Below the pieces are notes generated by a model that saw only the letters and a program-made list of their open reading frames with translations, did not search any database and had not been told where the DNA came from. From Geodermatophilus siccatus (GTDB lineage: Bacteria; Actinomycetota; Actinomycetes; Mycobacteriales; Geodermatophilaceae), in NCBI RefSeq assembly GCF_900103785.1, contig NZ_FNHE01000008.1, positions 212,664-276,663 of the forward strand: a DNA stretch of 64,000 nucleotides, read 5' to 3'. The first letter of the stretch is position 1. Every line of letters begins with the position of its first letter. Position numbers and translations under genes: made by a program. This document shows, one piece after another, positions 1 to 9,290 of the stretch.

Positions 1-1
1 C

Positions 2-1123
2 GGCTCGGAGTCGGTGGCGACGCTGGGTGACAGCACGGTCGTCAACGCCCTCACCTGCGTGGCGTTCGTCGCCGTCGCGACCTGGATCACCTACCGGGGC
101 GTGGAGGCCACCAAGCGGGTGCAGTACGTGCTGGTCGGCTTCCAGATGGCCGTGCTCGCGGTGTTCGCCGTCCTGGCGCTGGTCAAGGCGGGCTCCGCGC
201 CGGGCGCCATCCCCTTCGACGCCTCCTGGCTGGACCCGACGGCCGTCACCAGCTTCAGCGCCTTCACCGCCGGGCTGTCCCTGTCGCTGTTCATCTACTG
301 GGGCTGGGACACCTGCCTGACGGTCAACGAGGAGACCGCCGGGAGCGCCCGCACGCCGGGTCGGGCCGCGCTGCTGACCATGCTGGTGATCATCGTGACG
401 TACGTCGGCGTGGCGATCGCCGTGCAGATGTACGCCGGCATCGGCACCGAGGGCACGGGCCTCGGCAACCCCGACACCGGGGACAACGTCTTCGCCGCGC
501 TGGCCGGCCCGGTCATGGGCCCGGGCCTGGCTTTCCTGCTCTTCCTCGCCGTCGTCGCGAGCTCGGCGTCGTCCCTGCAGACGACGTTCCTGCCGACCAC
601 CCGGACCATGCTGGCGATGGGCACCTACGGGGCCCTGCCCCAGCGGCTGGCGGAGGTGCACCCGCGCTTCAAGGTGCCGTCGACCGCCACCCTGGTCGCC
701 GGGGCCGCCACGGCCGCGTTCTACGTGGGCATGACGATCATCAGCGAGAACGTGCTCATCGACACGATCTACGCGCTGGGCCTGATGATCTGCTTCTACT
801 ACGGCCTGACCGCCTACGCCTGCGTCTGGTACTTCCGGCACGAGCTGCGCCGCAGCGCCCGCGACCTGGTGTTCAAGGGCGTCCTCCCGTTGCTGGGCGC
901 GCTGATGCTGACCGCGGTGTTCGTGCAGACGGCGGTCGACACCCTCGACCCCGCCTACGGCAGCGGCTCCTCGGTGTTCGGCATCGGCAGCGTCTTCGTC
1001 GTCGGGATCGGGCTGCTGCTGCTCGGCGTGGTCCTCATGCTCGTCTGGCGCGCTCGGCACCCGGAGTTCTTCCGCGGCGAGACCCTGAAGGTCGACACCC
1101 CGTCGCTCGTGTTCGACGAGTGA
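2..1123 (+). CDS. APC-superfamily amino-acid permease (5' truncated by window edge)
   Basis: The reading frame is open from base 2, so the start lies upstream and about 373 residues of a roughly 500-residue protein are visible. It is a polytopic membrane protein with about nine hydrophobic helices. Sequences such as YWGWDTCLTVNEETAGS, with the conserved charged NEE after an aromatic helix, and the loop TRTMLAMG..GALP are typical of the amino acid-polyamine-organocation superfamily, which imports amino acids by proton symport. The C-terminus is short and polar. The gene stops 22 bases before a strong hairpin and converges on the MMPL gene. Substrate cannot be told from sequence. A second, different APC permease lies at 57401-58840 in the amide locus; this copy has no linked enzyme inside the window. 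Confidence 0.85.
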   Translation, partial: GSESVATLGDSTVVNALTCVAFVAVATWITYRGVEATKRVQYVLVGFQMAVLAVFAVLALVKAGSAPGAIPFDASWLDPTAVTSFSAFTAGLSLSLFIYWGWDTCLTVNEETAGSARTPGRAALLTMLVIIVTYVGVAIAVQMYAGIGTEGTGLGNPDTGDNVFAALAGPVMGPGLAFLLFLAVVASSASSLQTTFLPTTRTMLAMGTYGALPQRLAEVHPRFKVPSTATLVAGAATAAFYVGMTIISENVLIDTIYALGLMICFYYGLTAYACVWYFRHELRRSARDLVFKGVLPLLGALMLTAVFVQTAVDTLDPAYGSGSSVFGIGSVFVVGIGLLLLGVVLMLVWRARHPEFFRGETLKVDTPSLVFDE

Positions 1124-1145
1124 CGCCGGACCGGCCCGAGTAGCA

Positions 1146-1181
1146 GCGCGGCCCGCCTCCCCGAGGGGAGGCGGGCCGCGC
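1146..1181. terminator. Bidirectional hairpin terminator
   Basis: A perfect 16-bp stem (arms 1146-1161 and 1166-1181) closes a 4-nt CGAG loop between the convergent permease and MMPL genes. It has no clear U-tract, as is common in high-GC actinobacteria. It probably serves both transcripts. Confidence 0.75.
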
Positions 1182-1198
1182 CGTTCGTGCGGGAGGGG

Positions 1199-3382
1199 TC
1201 AGCGCTCGCCGGCGCCGACCACCTCGGGCTGCTGCTGGGGCTGCGGCCGGGCGGCGGGCCGCTCCAGCGCGGCGCCCTCGACGTCGAGGGTGGGCAGCCA
1301 GCGCAGCCAGCGCGGCAGCCACCACGCCCGGGCGCCGAGCAGGGCCAGCGCCGCGGGGACGAGCACCATGCGGACGACGAAGGCGTCGAAGGCGATGCCG
1401 GCGGCCAGCGCGAAGGCGATCGACTTGATGGTCGCGTCCCCGGAGGGCACGAAGCCGGCGAACACCGAGAACATGATCAGCGCGGCCGCGACGACGACAG
1501 GGGCGGCCTGGCGGAACCCGGTGCGGACGGCCTCCAGGGGCGCGGCGCCATGGCTGTGCGCCTCGTGCATCCGGGACACCAGGAAGATCTGGTAGTCCAT
1601 CGCCAGCCCGAACAGGATGCCGATGACCAGGATCGGCGTGAGGCTGATCAGCGGGCCGGTGCCCTCGAGGTTGACCAGGTCGGCCAGCCAGCCCCACTGG
1701 AACACCGCGACCGTGGCGCCGAGCGCCGCCCCGACGGTGAGCACGAAGCCGAGCACGCCGACCAGCGGCACCAGCAGCGAGCGGAAGACCAGCACGAGCA
1801 GCACCAGGGCCAGGCCCACGACCAGCGCCAGGTAGACCGGCAGGGCGGCGTCCAGGCTGGCGGCGACGTCCACGCTGACCGCGGTGGCTCCGGTGACCGA
1901 GGCCTGCGCGCCGTCGACGTCGGCCAGCAGGTCGCGCAGGTCGGTGACGAGCTGCTCGGTGGCCGGGTCGGTCGGGCCGGACTGCGGGATCACGCTCACC
2001 AGCGCGGCGGTGCCGTCGGCGTTCGGCACCGGCGGGGTCACGATCGCGACGTCGTCCAGCCCCGGGATCTCACCGGCGGCCGTGGTCGCCGCCTGCACCG
2101 CGCCGTCGCCCTCGAAGAGCACGGTGAGCGGGCCGTTGACGCCGGCCCCGAAGCCGTCGGCGAGCAGCTGCTCGGCCCGGGCCTGGGTGCTGTCCTCCGG
2201 CGGGGTCTGCACCAGCGTGGTCTGCATCGAGAAGAACGGGACGGCGACGGTCCCGAGCGCGACGACCGTCAGCAGCAGGGCGACCAGGCGGTGGCGGGTG
2301 ACCGCGGTGACCCAGCCGGCGAGGAAGCCCTGGCTCGCCGCGTGGTGCGTCGGCGCGGTGGCGCGCTGCCGCTTGGGCAGCGCGCGCAGCCCGAGGAAGC
2401 CCAGCGCGGCGGGGACCAGGGTGAGCGCGACGAGGACCGCGACGACGATCGTCGCGGCCGCGGCGAGGCCCATCTGGGTGAGGAACGGGATGCCGGCGAC
2501 GAACAGCCCGGTCAGCGCGATGACGACGGTGAGCCCGGCGGTGACGACCGCGGAGCCCGCGGTGCCGACGGCCGTGGCGACCGCGGTGCCGACGTCGGCA
2601 CCGCGCCGCAGCTCCTGCCGGAACCGGCTGACGATGAACAGCGCGTAGTCGATGCCGACGGCCAGGCCGAGCATCGCGGCCAGGATCGGGGTGGTCGACG
2701 ACAGGTCGGTGAAGCCGGTGGCGACGGTGATGCCGAGGACGCCGATGCCGACGCCGACGAGCGCGGTCAGCAGGTTCAGGCCAGCGACGACCAGCGAGCC
2801 GTAGGTGACGGCGAGGACGACGAGCGCGACGACGACACCGATCACCTCGGCGGGACCGCCGACGTGCGGCGGCGCCTGGATCGCCTGGCCGGTGACCTCG
2901 ACGGTGAGCGCGCCGTCCCCGGCGTCCGCGACGGCCGCGGTCAGCGCGTCCTGCTGCTCGGGGGTGACCTCGCCGACCGGCGCCTCGTAGGTGACGGTGC
3001 TGTAGCCGGTGGTCAGCTCCGGGTTGACCGAGGGGGCGGCCGGGTCCAGCGGGTTGCTGGCCGACGCGACGCCGGGCAGCTCGCCCAGCTCGGCGACCAG
3101 CGCGCCCACGGCCGCGGCGCTCCCCGGGGTGGTCAGCGTCCGGCCGTCCGGTGCGACGACCACCACCTGGGCGGTCGCGCCGCCCGCGGCGCCGAACTCC
3201 TCGCTGATGCGCTCCAGCGCGGTCGTCGACTCCTGGCCGGGGATGGAGAAGCTGTCCGACGTCTCACCTGCCAGGGTCACCGCCCCCACGCCTCCGCCGA
3301 CGAGCACGAGCAGCCACACGAGGACGACGGCCACGCGGTGCCGGTGCGAGAACGCACCGAGCCGGGACAACACAAGAGCCAT
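1199..3382 (-). CDS. MMPL/RND-family membrane transporter
   Basis: The protein has 727 residues with the MMPL layout: an N-terminal helix (about residues 15-37), a large extracytoplasmic domain, five helices (about 175-350), a second extracytoplasmic domain and a second helix bundle (about 520-700). The repeated motifs GLAVGIDYALFIVSRFR and GLAMDYQIFLVSRMHE carry the Asp-Tyr pairs that relay protons in RND/MMPL pumps. It would export a hydrophobic compound or lipid using the proton gradient. The start is 6 bases after the stop of the TetR gene, so the two are probably one transcript controlled by that regulator. The C-terminal tail is Pro/Gln-rich. The cargo is unknown; TetR linkage favours drug or fatty-acid-like efflux. 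Confidence 0.9.
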   Translation of the reverse strand: MALVLSRLGAFSHRHRVAVVLVWLLVLVGGGVGAVTLAGETSDSFSIPGQESTTALERISEEFGAAGGATAQVVVVAPDGRTLTTPGSAAAVGALVAELGELPGVASASNPLDPAAPSVNPELTTGYSTVTYEAPVGEVTPEQQDALTAAVADAGDGALTVEVTGQAIQAPPHVGGPAEVIGVVVALVVLAVTYGSLVVAGLNLLTALVGVGIGVLGITVATGFTDLSSTTPILAAMLGLAVGIDYALFIVSRFRQELRRGADVGTAVATAVGTAGSAVVTAGLTVVIALTGLFVAGIPFLTQMGLAAAATIVVAVLVALTLVPAALGFLGLRALPKRQRATAPTHHAASQGFLAGWVTAVTRHRLVALLLTVVALGTVAVPFFSMQTTLVQTPPEDSTQARAEQLLADGFGAGVNGPLTVLFEGDGAVQAATTAAGEIPGLDDVAIVTPPVPNADGTAALVSVIPQSGPTDPATEQLVTDLRDLLADVDGAQASVTGATAVSVDVAASLDAALPVYLALVVGLALVLLVLVFRSLLVPLVGVLGFVLTVGAALGATVAVFQWGWLADLVNLEGTGPLISLTPILVIGILFGLAMDYQIFLVSRMHEAHSHGAAPLEAVRTGFRQAAPVVVAAALIMFSVFAGFVPSGDATIKSIAFALAAGIAFDAFVVRMVLVPAALALLGARAWWLPRWLRWLPTLDVEGAALERPAARPQPQQQPEVVGAGER

Positions 3383-3388
3383 GCGGGA

Positions 3389-3976
3389 TCAGGCCTCCAC
3401 CTGGTCGGGATGGGAAGGAGCGGCGTCCGGACGGCGGTGGCCGAGCGCGTCGAAGCAGGTGGCGACGATGTGCTGCCGCCACGCGGTGGTCCGGTCCTGG
3501 GCGTGCGCGGCCAGGGTCAGGACGGCCAGCGCGGCGAGCGCGCCGATGACCCGGACGAGCCGCGGCGGCTCGGTGCTCTCGGGGTCGACGCCGAAGGCGT
3601 GCAGCACCGGGCCGGTCACGGCCGGGTGCGGCTCGGCGTCGAGGTCGGTCACCGGCGCGAGCAGCAGCGCGACCAGCCCGGGGTGGGCCAGCGCGACGTC
3701 GACCAGGACCTCCAGCACGTGCCGGTCGCGCGCCGGACCGAGGGGCAGGTCGCCCACCTGGTCGAGCACCCGCCGGCCCAGCGTGCCGGCCTGGGCGAGC
3801 ACCGCCTCGTGCAGCGCGTCCTTGCTCGGGTAGTGGTGCAGCAGCCCGGTCTTGGACAGACCGACGGCGTCCGCGACGTCCTGCACCGAGGTCTTGGCGA
3901 ACCCGCGCCGGGCGAAGAGGGCAGCGGCCCGGTCGAGGATGCCCTCGTCGACCTGCTGCCGGAACGGTCGTGCCAC
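3389..3976 (-). CDS. TetR-family transcriptional regulator
   Basis: The 195-residue protein has an N-terminal helix-turn-helix in the TetR pattern: ILDRAAALFARRGFAKTSVQDVA, then GLSKTGLLHHYPSKDAL at about residues 35-57. The rest is a helical ligand-binding domain of ordinary length. It sits directly upstream of the MMPL pump on the same strand. Its own upstream region carries two matching palindromes (3997-4039), so it very likely represses the tetR-mmpL operon and responds to a pump substrate. The ligand cannot be read from the sequence. Confidence 0.92.
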   Translation of the reverse strand: MARPFRQQVDEGILDRAAALFARRGFAKTSVQDVADAVGLSKTGLLHHYPSKDALHEAVLAQAGTLGRRVLDQVGDLPLGPARDRHVLEVLVDVALAHPGLVALLLAPVTDLDAEPHPAVTGPVLHAFGVDPESTEPPRLVRVIGALAALAVLTLAAHAQDRTTAWRQHIVATCFDALGHRRPDAAPSHPDQVEA

Positions 3977-3996
3977 GGGGAGGACGGTACGTCGTC

Positions 3997-4039
3997 ACCG
4001 ACCATTCTGGTCGGTCCGCAGACCAGTCTGGTCGGTCTG
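3997..4039. promoter_or_regulatory. Twin palindromic operators for the TetR repressor
   Basis: Two related inverted repeats lie 20-60 bases upstream of the TetR start. The first is ACCGACCA-TTC-TGGTCGGT at 3997-4015, perfect with 8-bp arms. The second has core GACCA-GTC-TGGTC at 4021-4033, with outer CAGACC/GGTCTG arms at 4019-4024 and 4034-4039. Their centres are 21 bases apart, two helical turns, which fits two dimers bound on one DNA face. Autoregulation is inferred from position and symmetry. Confidence 0.7.
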
Positions 4040-4065
4040 CTTGGTCACACCCGGCTGTGCGCCGC

Positions 4066-5397
4066 TCAGCCGGTGCGGGTCAGCGACGGGACGAGGGCGG
4101 GCAGCGACTCGTAGCCGCGCAGGACGACAGTGCGGCGACGGCGGCCGGGACCGGCGGCAGCGAGGCCGGGGAACCGCTGGAACAGCGCCCGCAGCGCCAC
4201 CTCGCCCTCCATCCGGGCCAGCGCGGCGCCGAGGCAGTAGTGGATGCCGCTGGAGAAGGCGACGTGGTCACGGGCGTTGGCGCGGGTGACGTCGAAGGCG
4301 TGCGGGTCGGCGAACACCCGCGGGTCCCGGTTGGCCCCGGCGAGCAGGCACAGCACCAGCTCGCCCTCGGCGATCGGCACCCCGTGCACCGTGGTGTCGC
4401 GCTTGGCCCGCCGTCCGGTCCGCTGCACCGGGGACTCGACGCGGAGGACCTCGTCGATGGCGTTGGGCCACAGCGACGGGTCCGCGGCCAGCAGCCGCCG
4501 CTGGTCGGGGTGGGCGAACAGCAGCGCGGCGCCGTTGGCGACCAGGTTGACCGTCGTCTCGAACCCGGCGCCGAAGACGAGGGCGGCCGTGGCCAGCAGC
4601 TCGTGCTCGGTGAGCCCGCTGCCGTCGTCGTCGGCGGTGCCCACCAGCGTGGAGAGCAGGTCCTCGCCGGGGGAGCGGCGCAGGTGGCGCAGGTGCTCGC
4701 GGAACCAGGCGTCGAGCTCGCCGAGGTTGCGCTCGACGCTGCGGTGGGTGCGCAGGTCCACACCCATGTCCAGGCTCGGGGTGGCGCCGTCGCCCCAGGC
4801 CAGGAACTGCTCGCGCATCGCCACCGGGACGCCGAGCACCTCGGAGATCACCGTGACCGGCAGCAGGCTCGCGTAGCGGGCGACCAGGTCGACCCGGCCG
4901 CCGTTCGCGACGGCCCGGCGCTCGAGGTCGTCGAGCAGCTCGTCGGCGATGGCCTCGGTGCGGTCGCGCAGCCGGGCGACGGCCCGGGCGCTGAAGGCCC
5001 GGGTGACCAGCCGGCGGTAGCGGGTGTGCTCCGGCGGGTCGACGGCGAGCATCGACGGCGCGTCGATCGGGCCGACGCTCGGCCGCGGGCCGGCCAGCCG
5101 CAGCGCCGCGGCCAGCACGGGCGGCAGGCCCTCGGTGCGGGACCCGCCGATCTGACCGAAGTCGTCGCTGCGCAGGACGTCGGTGCAGACGTCGTGGTGG
5201 ACGCTGACCCGCGCGAAGGCGCCGCCGGTGAGGGGTGCCGCGGTCCGCAGCCGCTCGTAGTGGGCGTAGGGGTCCTCGCGGACCCCCGGGTCGACGAGCA
5301 CCTCGGCGTCCGGGTTGCCCGCCCGCGCGCGGGCCCGGATCGCCAGCCGCATCGCCCCGTGCGTCGCGGCCCAGCGGACCGTACTGCGCACCACCAC
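4066..5397 (-). CDS. Cytochrome P450
   Basis: The 443-residue protein has the standard length of a soluble bacterial P450. The I-helix motif is AGFETT, the ExxR motif is EVLR, and the heme-ligand loop is FSSGIHYCLG with the thiolate cysteine near residue 388. GTG at 5397 was chosen because GGGGAGG lies 6 bases upstream; the same frame stays open far upstream only because it is antisense to pyruvate carboxylase. P450s hydroxylate small lipophilic substrates using ferredoxin electrons. No ferredoxin or reductase gene is linked, so redox partners must lie elsewhere. The tetR operators lie downstream of this gene and there is no sign that they control it. Substrate unknown. Confidence 0.92.
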   Translation of the reverse strand: MVVRSTVRWAATHGAMRLAIRARARAGNPDAEVLVDPGVREDPYAHYERLRTAAPLTGGAFARVSVHHDVCTDVLRSDDFGQIGGSRTEGLPPVLAAALRLAGPRPSVGPIDAPSMLAVDPPEHTRYRRLVTRAFSARAVARLRDRTEAIADELLDDLERRAVANGGRVDLVARYASLLPVTVISEVLGVPVAMREQFLAWGDGATPSLDMGVDLRTHRSVERNLGELDAWFREHLRHLRRSPGEDLLSTLVGTADDDGSGLTEHELLATAALVFGAGFETTVNLVANGAALLFAHPDQRRLLAADPSLWPNAIDEVLRVESPVQRTGRRAKRDTTVHGVPIAEGELVLCLLAGANRDPRVFADPHAFDVTRANARDHVAFSSGIHYCLGAALARMEGEVALRALFQRFPGLAAAGPGRRRRTVVLRGYESLPALVPSLTRTG

Positions 5398-5613
5398 GTG
5401 TCGCCTCCCCGTCCCGGCCAGGTCATCATCCTGCGTGACGGGGTTCACGCTCCCCAGGCCGTCCCGCACCGATCCTCCGTCCCGGAGGTGCAGAGTGCAC
5501 CGCTGGGAGCCGTGGACACGCCGGGAGGGCCCCGGGAACGGCTCAGAGGGGTGCCGCGCCACCGGGGGTGTTCTGAGAGGCTCGTCGCGCCGTCCCGACC
5601 CTGGAGGGGTGCT

Positions 5614-8600
5614 GTGTTCACCAAGGTACTGGTCGCGAACCGAGGCGAGATCGCGGTGCGGGCGTTCCGCGCGGCCTACGAGCTGGGCGCCCAGACGGTC
5701 GCCGTCTTCCCGTGGGAGGACCGCAACTCGGTGCACCGGCTCAAGGCCGACGAGAGCTACCAGATCGGCGAGGAGGGGCACCCGGTCCGGGCCTACCTCT
5801 CGGTCGACGAGATCGTCGGCGCCGCCCGGCGGGCGGGGGCGGACGCGGTCTACCCCGGCTACGGCTTCCTGTCGGAGAACCCCGAGCTGGCCGAGGCGTG
5901 CGCGCAGGCGGGCATCACCTTCGTCGGCCCGCCGGCGTCGGTGCTGGAGCTGACCGGCAACAAGGCCCGGGCGATCGCCGCCGCCCGCGACGCCGGGCTG
6001 CCGGTCCTCGCCTCGACCGAGCCCAGCGCCGACCTCGACGCCCTGCTGGCCGCCGCCGAGCAGCTGCCGTTCCCGGTGTTCGTCAAGGCCGTCGCCGGCG
6101 GCGGCGGGCGCGGCATGCGCCGGGTGGAGGACCCGGCCGAGCTGGCCGGGGCCGTGCAGGCGGCGATGCGCGAGGCCGAGTCGGCCTTCGGTGACCCGAC
6201 GGTCTTCCTCGAGCAGGCCGTGGTCGACCCGCGGCACATCGAGGTGCAGATCCTCGCCGACGCCCACGGCGGCGTCGTCCACCTCTTCGAGCGCGACTGC
6301 TCGGTGCAGCGCCGCCACCAGAAGGTCGTCGAGCTGGCGCCGGCGCCGAACCTGGACCCCGCGCTGCGCGAGCGGATCTGCGCCGACGCGGTCGCCTTCG
6401 CCCGGGCCATCGGCTACGTCAACGCGGGCACGGTCGAGTTCCTGCTCGACGCCGAGGGCCGGCACGTCTTCATCGAGATGAACCCGCGCATCCAGGTCGA
6501 GCACACGGTCACCGAGGAGGTCACCGACGTCGACCTCGTGCAGAGCCAGCTGCGGATCGCCTCGGGCGAGACCCTCGCCGACCTGGGCCTGTCGCAGGAC
6601 ACCATCGCGCTGCGGGGCGCGGCGCTGCAGTGCCGGATCACCACCGAGGACCCGGCCAACGGCTTCCGCCCGGACACCGGCCGGATCACCGCCTACCGCT
6701 CCCCGGGCGGGGCCGGGATCCGCCTGGACGGCGGCTCGTCGCTGGGCGCGGAGGTCGGCGCGCACTTCGACTCGATGCTGGTGAAGCTCACCTGCCGCGG
6801 CCGGGACTTCGGCACCGCGGTCGCCCGGGCCCGCCGCGCGGTGGCCGAGTTCCGCATCCGCGGGGTGGCCACCAACATCCCGTTCCTGCAGGCGCTGCTC
6901 GACGACCCGGACTTCGCCGCCGGACGGGTGACGACGTCGTTCATCGAGCAGCGGCCGCACCTGCTCACCGCGCGCAGCTCGGCCGACCGGGGCACCAGGC
7001 TGCTCACCTACCTGGCCGACGTCACCGTGAACCAGCCGCACGGGGAGCGCCCGCACCTGGTGGACCCGGTGCAGAAGCTGCCGCGGGTGGACCTGCGCAC
7101 GCCGCCGCCGGACGGCTCCCGGCAGCGGCTGCTGGCGCTCGGACCCGAGCGGTTCGCCGCGGAGCTGCGGGGGCAGACCGCGCTGGCGGTCACCGACACC
7201 ACCTTCCGCGACGCCCACCAGTCGCTGCTGGCCACCCGGGTGCGCACCAAGGACCTGCTCGCCGCCGCCGGGCACGTCGCCCGCACCGTCCCGCAGCTGC
7301 TGAGCCTGGAGTGCTGGGGCGGGGCGACCTACGACGTCGCGCTGCGCTTCCTGCACGAGGACCCGTGGGACCGGCTGGCCGCGCTGCGCGAGGCGGTGCC
7401 GAACGTCTGCCTGCAGATGCTGCTGCGCGGGCGCAACACCGTGGGCTACACGCCCTACCCCGAGGCGGTCACCGACACCTTCGTCCGCGAGGCGGCGGCC
7501 ACCGGCCTCGACGTCTTCCGGGTCTTCGACGCGCTCAACGACGTCTCCCAGATGCGCCCGGCCATCGACGCCGTCCGCGAGACGGGGACGGCGGTCGCCG
7601 AGGTGGCGCTGTGCTACACCGGCGACCTCTCCGACCCCGGCGAGACGCTCTACACGCTCGACTACTACCTGCGCCTGGCCGAGCAGATCGTCGAGGCCGG
7701 CGCGCACGTGCTCGCCATCAAGGACATGGCCGGGCTGCTCCGCCCGCCGGCGGCCGCCCGGCTGGTGACGGCGCTGCGCGAGCGCTTCGACCTGCCGGTG
7801 CACCTGCACACCCACGACACCGCCGGCGGCCAGCTGGCCACCCTGCTGGCCGCGTGGTCGGCCGGGGTGGACGCCGTGGACGGCGCGGTCGCCTCCATGG
7901 CCGGGACGACGAGCCAGCCGCCGCTGTCGGCGATCGTCGCGGCGACCGACGCCACCGAGCGCGCCACCGGTCTGGACCTCGCCGCGGTCAACGACCTGGA
8001 GCCCTACTGGGAGGCGGTGCGCCGGGTCTACGCGCCGTTCGAGTCGGGCCTGGCCGCACCCACGGGGCGGGTCTACCGGCACGAGATCCCCGGCGGGCAG
8101 CTGTCCAACCTGCGCCAGCAGGCGATCGCCCTGGGGCTGGGGCAGCGGTTCGAGGAGGTCGAGGACGCCTACGCCGCCGCCGACCGGCTGCTGGGCCGGC
8201 TGGTCAAGGTCACGCCGTCGTCCAAGGTGGTCGGCGACCTGGCGCTGCAGCTGGTCGGCTCCGGCGTCAGCGTCGAGGACTTCGCCGCCGAACCGGGCAA
8301 GTTCGACCTGCCCGACTCGGTGATCGGCTTCCTGCGCGGTGAGCTGGGGGACCCGCCCGGCGGCTGGCCCGAGCCGTTCCGCAGCCGGGCGCTGGAGGGC
8401 CGCCGTCCCGCCGAACCGCCGGCCGAGCTGTCGGCCGACGACGAGCGCGGGCTGGCCGAGGCGCCACGGGAGACGCTCAACCGGCTGCTCTTCCCGGCGC
8501 CCACCCGCGAGTTCGAGGCCCACGCGGAGCAGTACGGCGACGTCTCCGTGCTGCCCACCAAGGAGTTCCTGTACGGCCTGCGGCCCGGCGACGAGCACGC

Positions 8601-8988
8601 CGTCGACCTCGAGCCCGGCGTCACCCTGCTCATGGGCATCGAGGCGATCAGCGACCCCGACGAGCGCGGCATGCGCACCGTCATGTGCACGCTCAACGGG
8701 CAGCTGCGGCCGGTCTCGGTGCGCGACCGCTCCATCGAGGCCGCGGTCAAGGCCGCCGAGAAGGCCGACCGCAGCGACCCCGGCCAGGTCGCCGCACCGT
8801 TCGCCGGCGTGGTCACCCTCCAGGTCGGCGAGGGTGACACCGTGGAGGCCGGGCAGCCGATCGCCACCATCGAGGCGATGAAGATGGAGGCCTCGATCAC
8901 CGCACCGGTCGCCGGCACCGTCAAGCGGCTCGCCATCGGCGACGTGCAGCAGGTGGAGGGCGGTGACCTGCTCGTCGTCCTCTCGTGA
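5614..8988 (+). CDS. pyc: Pyruvate carboxylase
   Basis: The 1124-residue protein is full length for the single-chain enzyme. It has a biotin carboxylase domain (about 1-450; VLVANRGEIAVRAFRA at the start, glycine-rich ATP loop AGGGGRGMR, signature EMNPRIQVEHTVTE). Then comes the HMG-CoA-lyase-like carboxyltransferase barrel (about 520-800; DTTFRDAHQSLLATR, HLHTHDTAG), the PYC allosteric region, and a C-terminal biotinyl domain with EAMKM, the biotinylated lysine near residue 1090. It converts pyruvate, bicarbonate and ATP to oxaloacetate, refilling the TCA cycle. GTG at 5614 follows GGAGG by 6 bases. It stands alone, divergent from the P450 with a 216-base gap, and ends at two hairpins. The neighbouring lutABC genes produce pyruvate. 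Confidence 0.97.
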   Translation: MFTKVLVANRGEIAVRAFRAAYELGAQTVAVFPWEDRNSVHRLKADESYQIGEEGHPVRAYLSVDEIVGAARRAGADAVYPGYGFLSENPELAEACAQAGITFVGPPASVLELTGNKARAIAAARDAGLPVLASTEPSADLDALLAAAEQLPFPVFVKAVAGGGGRGMRRVEDPAELAGAVQAAMREAESAFGDPTVFLEQAVVDPRHIEVQILADAHGGVVHLFERDCSVQRRHQKVVELAPAPNLDPALRERICADAVAFARAIGYVNAGTVEFLLDAEGRHVFIEMNPRIQVEHTVTEEVTDVDLVQSQLRIASGETLADLGLSQDTIALRGAALQCRITTEDPANGFRPDTGRITAYRSPGGAGIRLDGGSSLGAEVGAHFDSMLVKLTCRGRDFGTAVARARRAVAEFRIRGVATNIPFLQALLDDPDFAAGRVTTSFIEQRPHLLTARSSADRGTRLLTYLADVTVNQPHGERPHLVDPVQKLPRVDLRTPPPDGSRQRLLALGPERFAAELRGQTALAVTDTTFRDAHQSLLATRVRTKDLLAAAGHVARTVPQLLSLECWGGATYDVALRFLHEDPWDRLAALREAVPNVCLQMLLRGRNTVGYTPYPEAVTDTFVREAAATGLDVFRVFDALNDVSQMRPAIDAVRETGTAVAEVALCYTGDLSDPGETLYTLDYYLRLAEQIVEAGAHVLAIKDMAGLLRPPAAARLVTALRERFDLPVHLHTHDTAGGQLATLLAAWSAGVDAVDGAVASMAGTTSQPPLSAIVAATDATERATGLDLAAVNDLEPYWEAVRRVYAPFESGLAAPTGRVYRHEIPGGQLSNLRQQAIALGLGQRFEEVEDAYAAADRLLGRLVKVTPSSKVVGDLALQLVGSGVSVEDFAAEPGKFDLPDSVIGFLRGELGDPPGGWPEPFRSRALEGRRPAEPPAELSADDERGLAEAPRETLNRLLFPAPTREFEAHAEQYGDVSVLPTKEFLYGLRPGDEHAVDLEPGVTLLMGIEAISDPDERGMRTVMCTLNGQLRPVSVRDRSIEAAVKAAEKADRSDPGQVAAPFAGVVTLQVGEGDTVEAGQPIATIEAMKMEASITAPVAGTVKRLAIGDVQQVEGGDLLVVLS

Positions 8989-8993
8989 GGTCA

Positions 8994-9056
8994 GCGGCCG
9001 GCCGGCTCCCAGCCGGCCGGCCGCCCCTCGGCGGCGCCCGGGTCACGGGCGCCGCC
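8994..9056 (+). terminator. Two tandem hairpins after pyc
   Basis: The first hairpin has a perfect 14-bp stem (8994-9007 with 9011-9024) and a CCC loop, 5 bases after the pyc stop. The second has an 11-bp stem (9030-9040 with 9046-9056). Together they form a strong intrinsic terminator without a U-tract. Confidence 0.75.
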
Positions 9057-9180
9057 GACCGGATCTGTGGACGGCGGCCACTCCCGCGCTGTTCCACGCG
9101 CGGTGGCGCTGCTGCACCAGGGCGCATGCTGCAGGATCCGCGCGGGAGCGGCCGGGGAGCATCCCTGCGATGCTCCCCGT

Positions 9181-9290
9181 CGATGCTCCCCGGCCGCGTC
9201 AGGCGACGATGCCCGCGGGTCGCCTTCCGCGGCCGGTCCGCTCCTCGCTCGTTCCTCGCTGCGATGCTCCCCGGCCGCGTCAGGCGACGA
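9181..9290. repeat. 29-bp direct repeat overlapping the lutC 3' end
   Basis: Bases 9181-9209 and 9262-9290 are identical over 29 bases, 81 apart. The second copy contains the lutC stop codon and its last codons; the first is a detached duplicate in the intergenic space. Just beyond, 9153-9179 is an 11-bp-stem hairpin built from an inverted version of the same GATGCTCCCCG core; it could end lutC transcripts. The pyc-lutC gap (8989-9279) holds no gene. Confidence 0.7.

Noticed and set aside
1187..4114. Long open frames on the strand opposite MMPL/TetR, and similar ones opposite P450, pyc, sdh and nhaA
   Set aside because: They are Arg/Gly/Ala/Asp-rich shadows caused by the high G+C content, with no domain motifs, and they overlap genes with clear families.
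3997..5397. TetR operators as controlling the P450
   Set aside because: The operators lie downstream of the P450 stop; its promoter is about 1.4 kb away, next to pyc.
9153..9290. Short repeats near lutC as a CRISPR array
   Set aside because: Only two direct copies and no regular spacers or cas genes.
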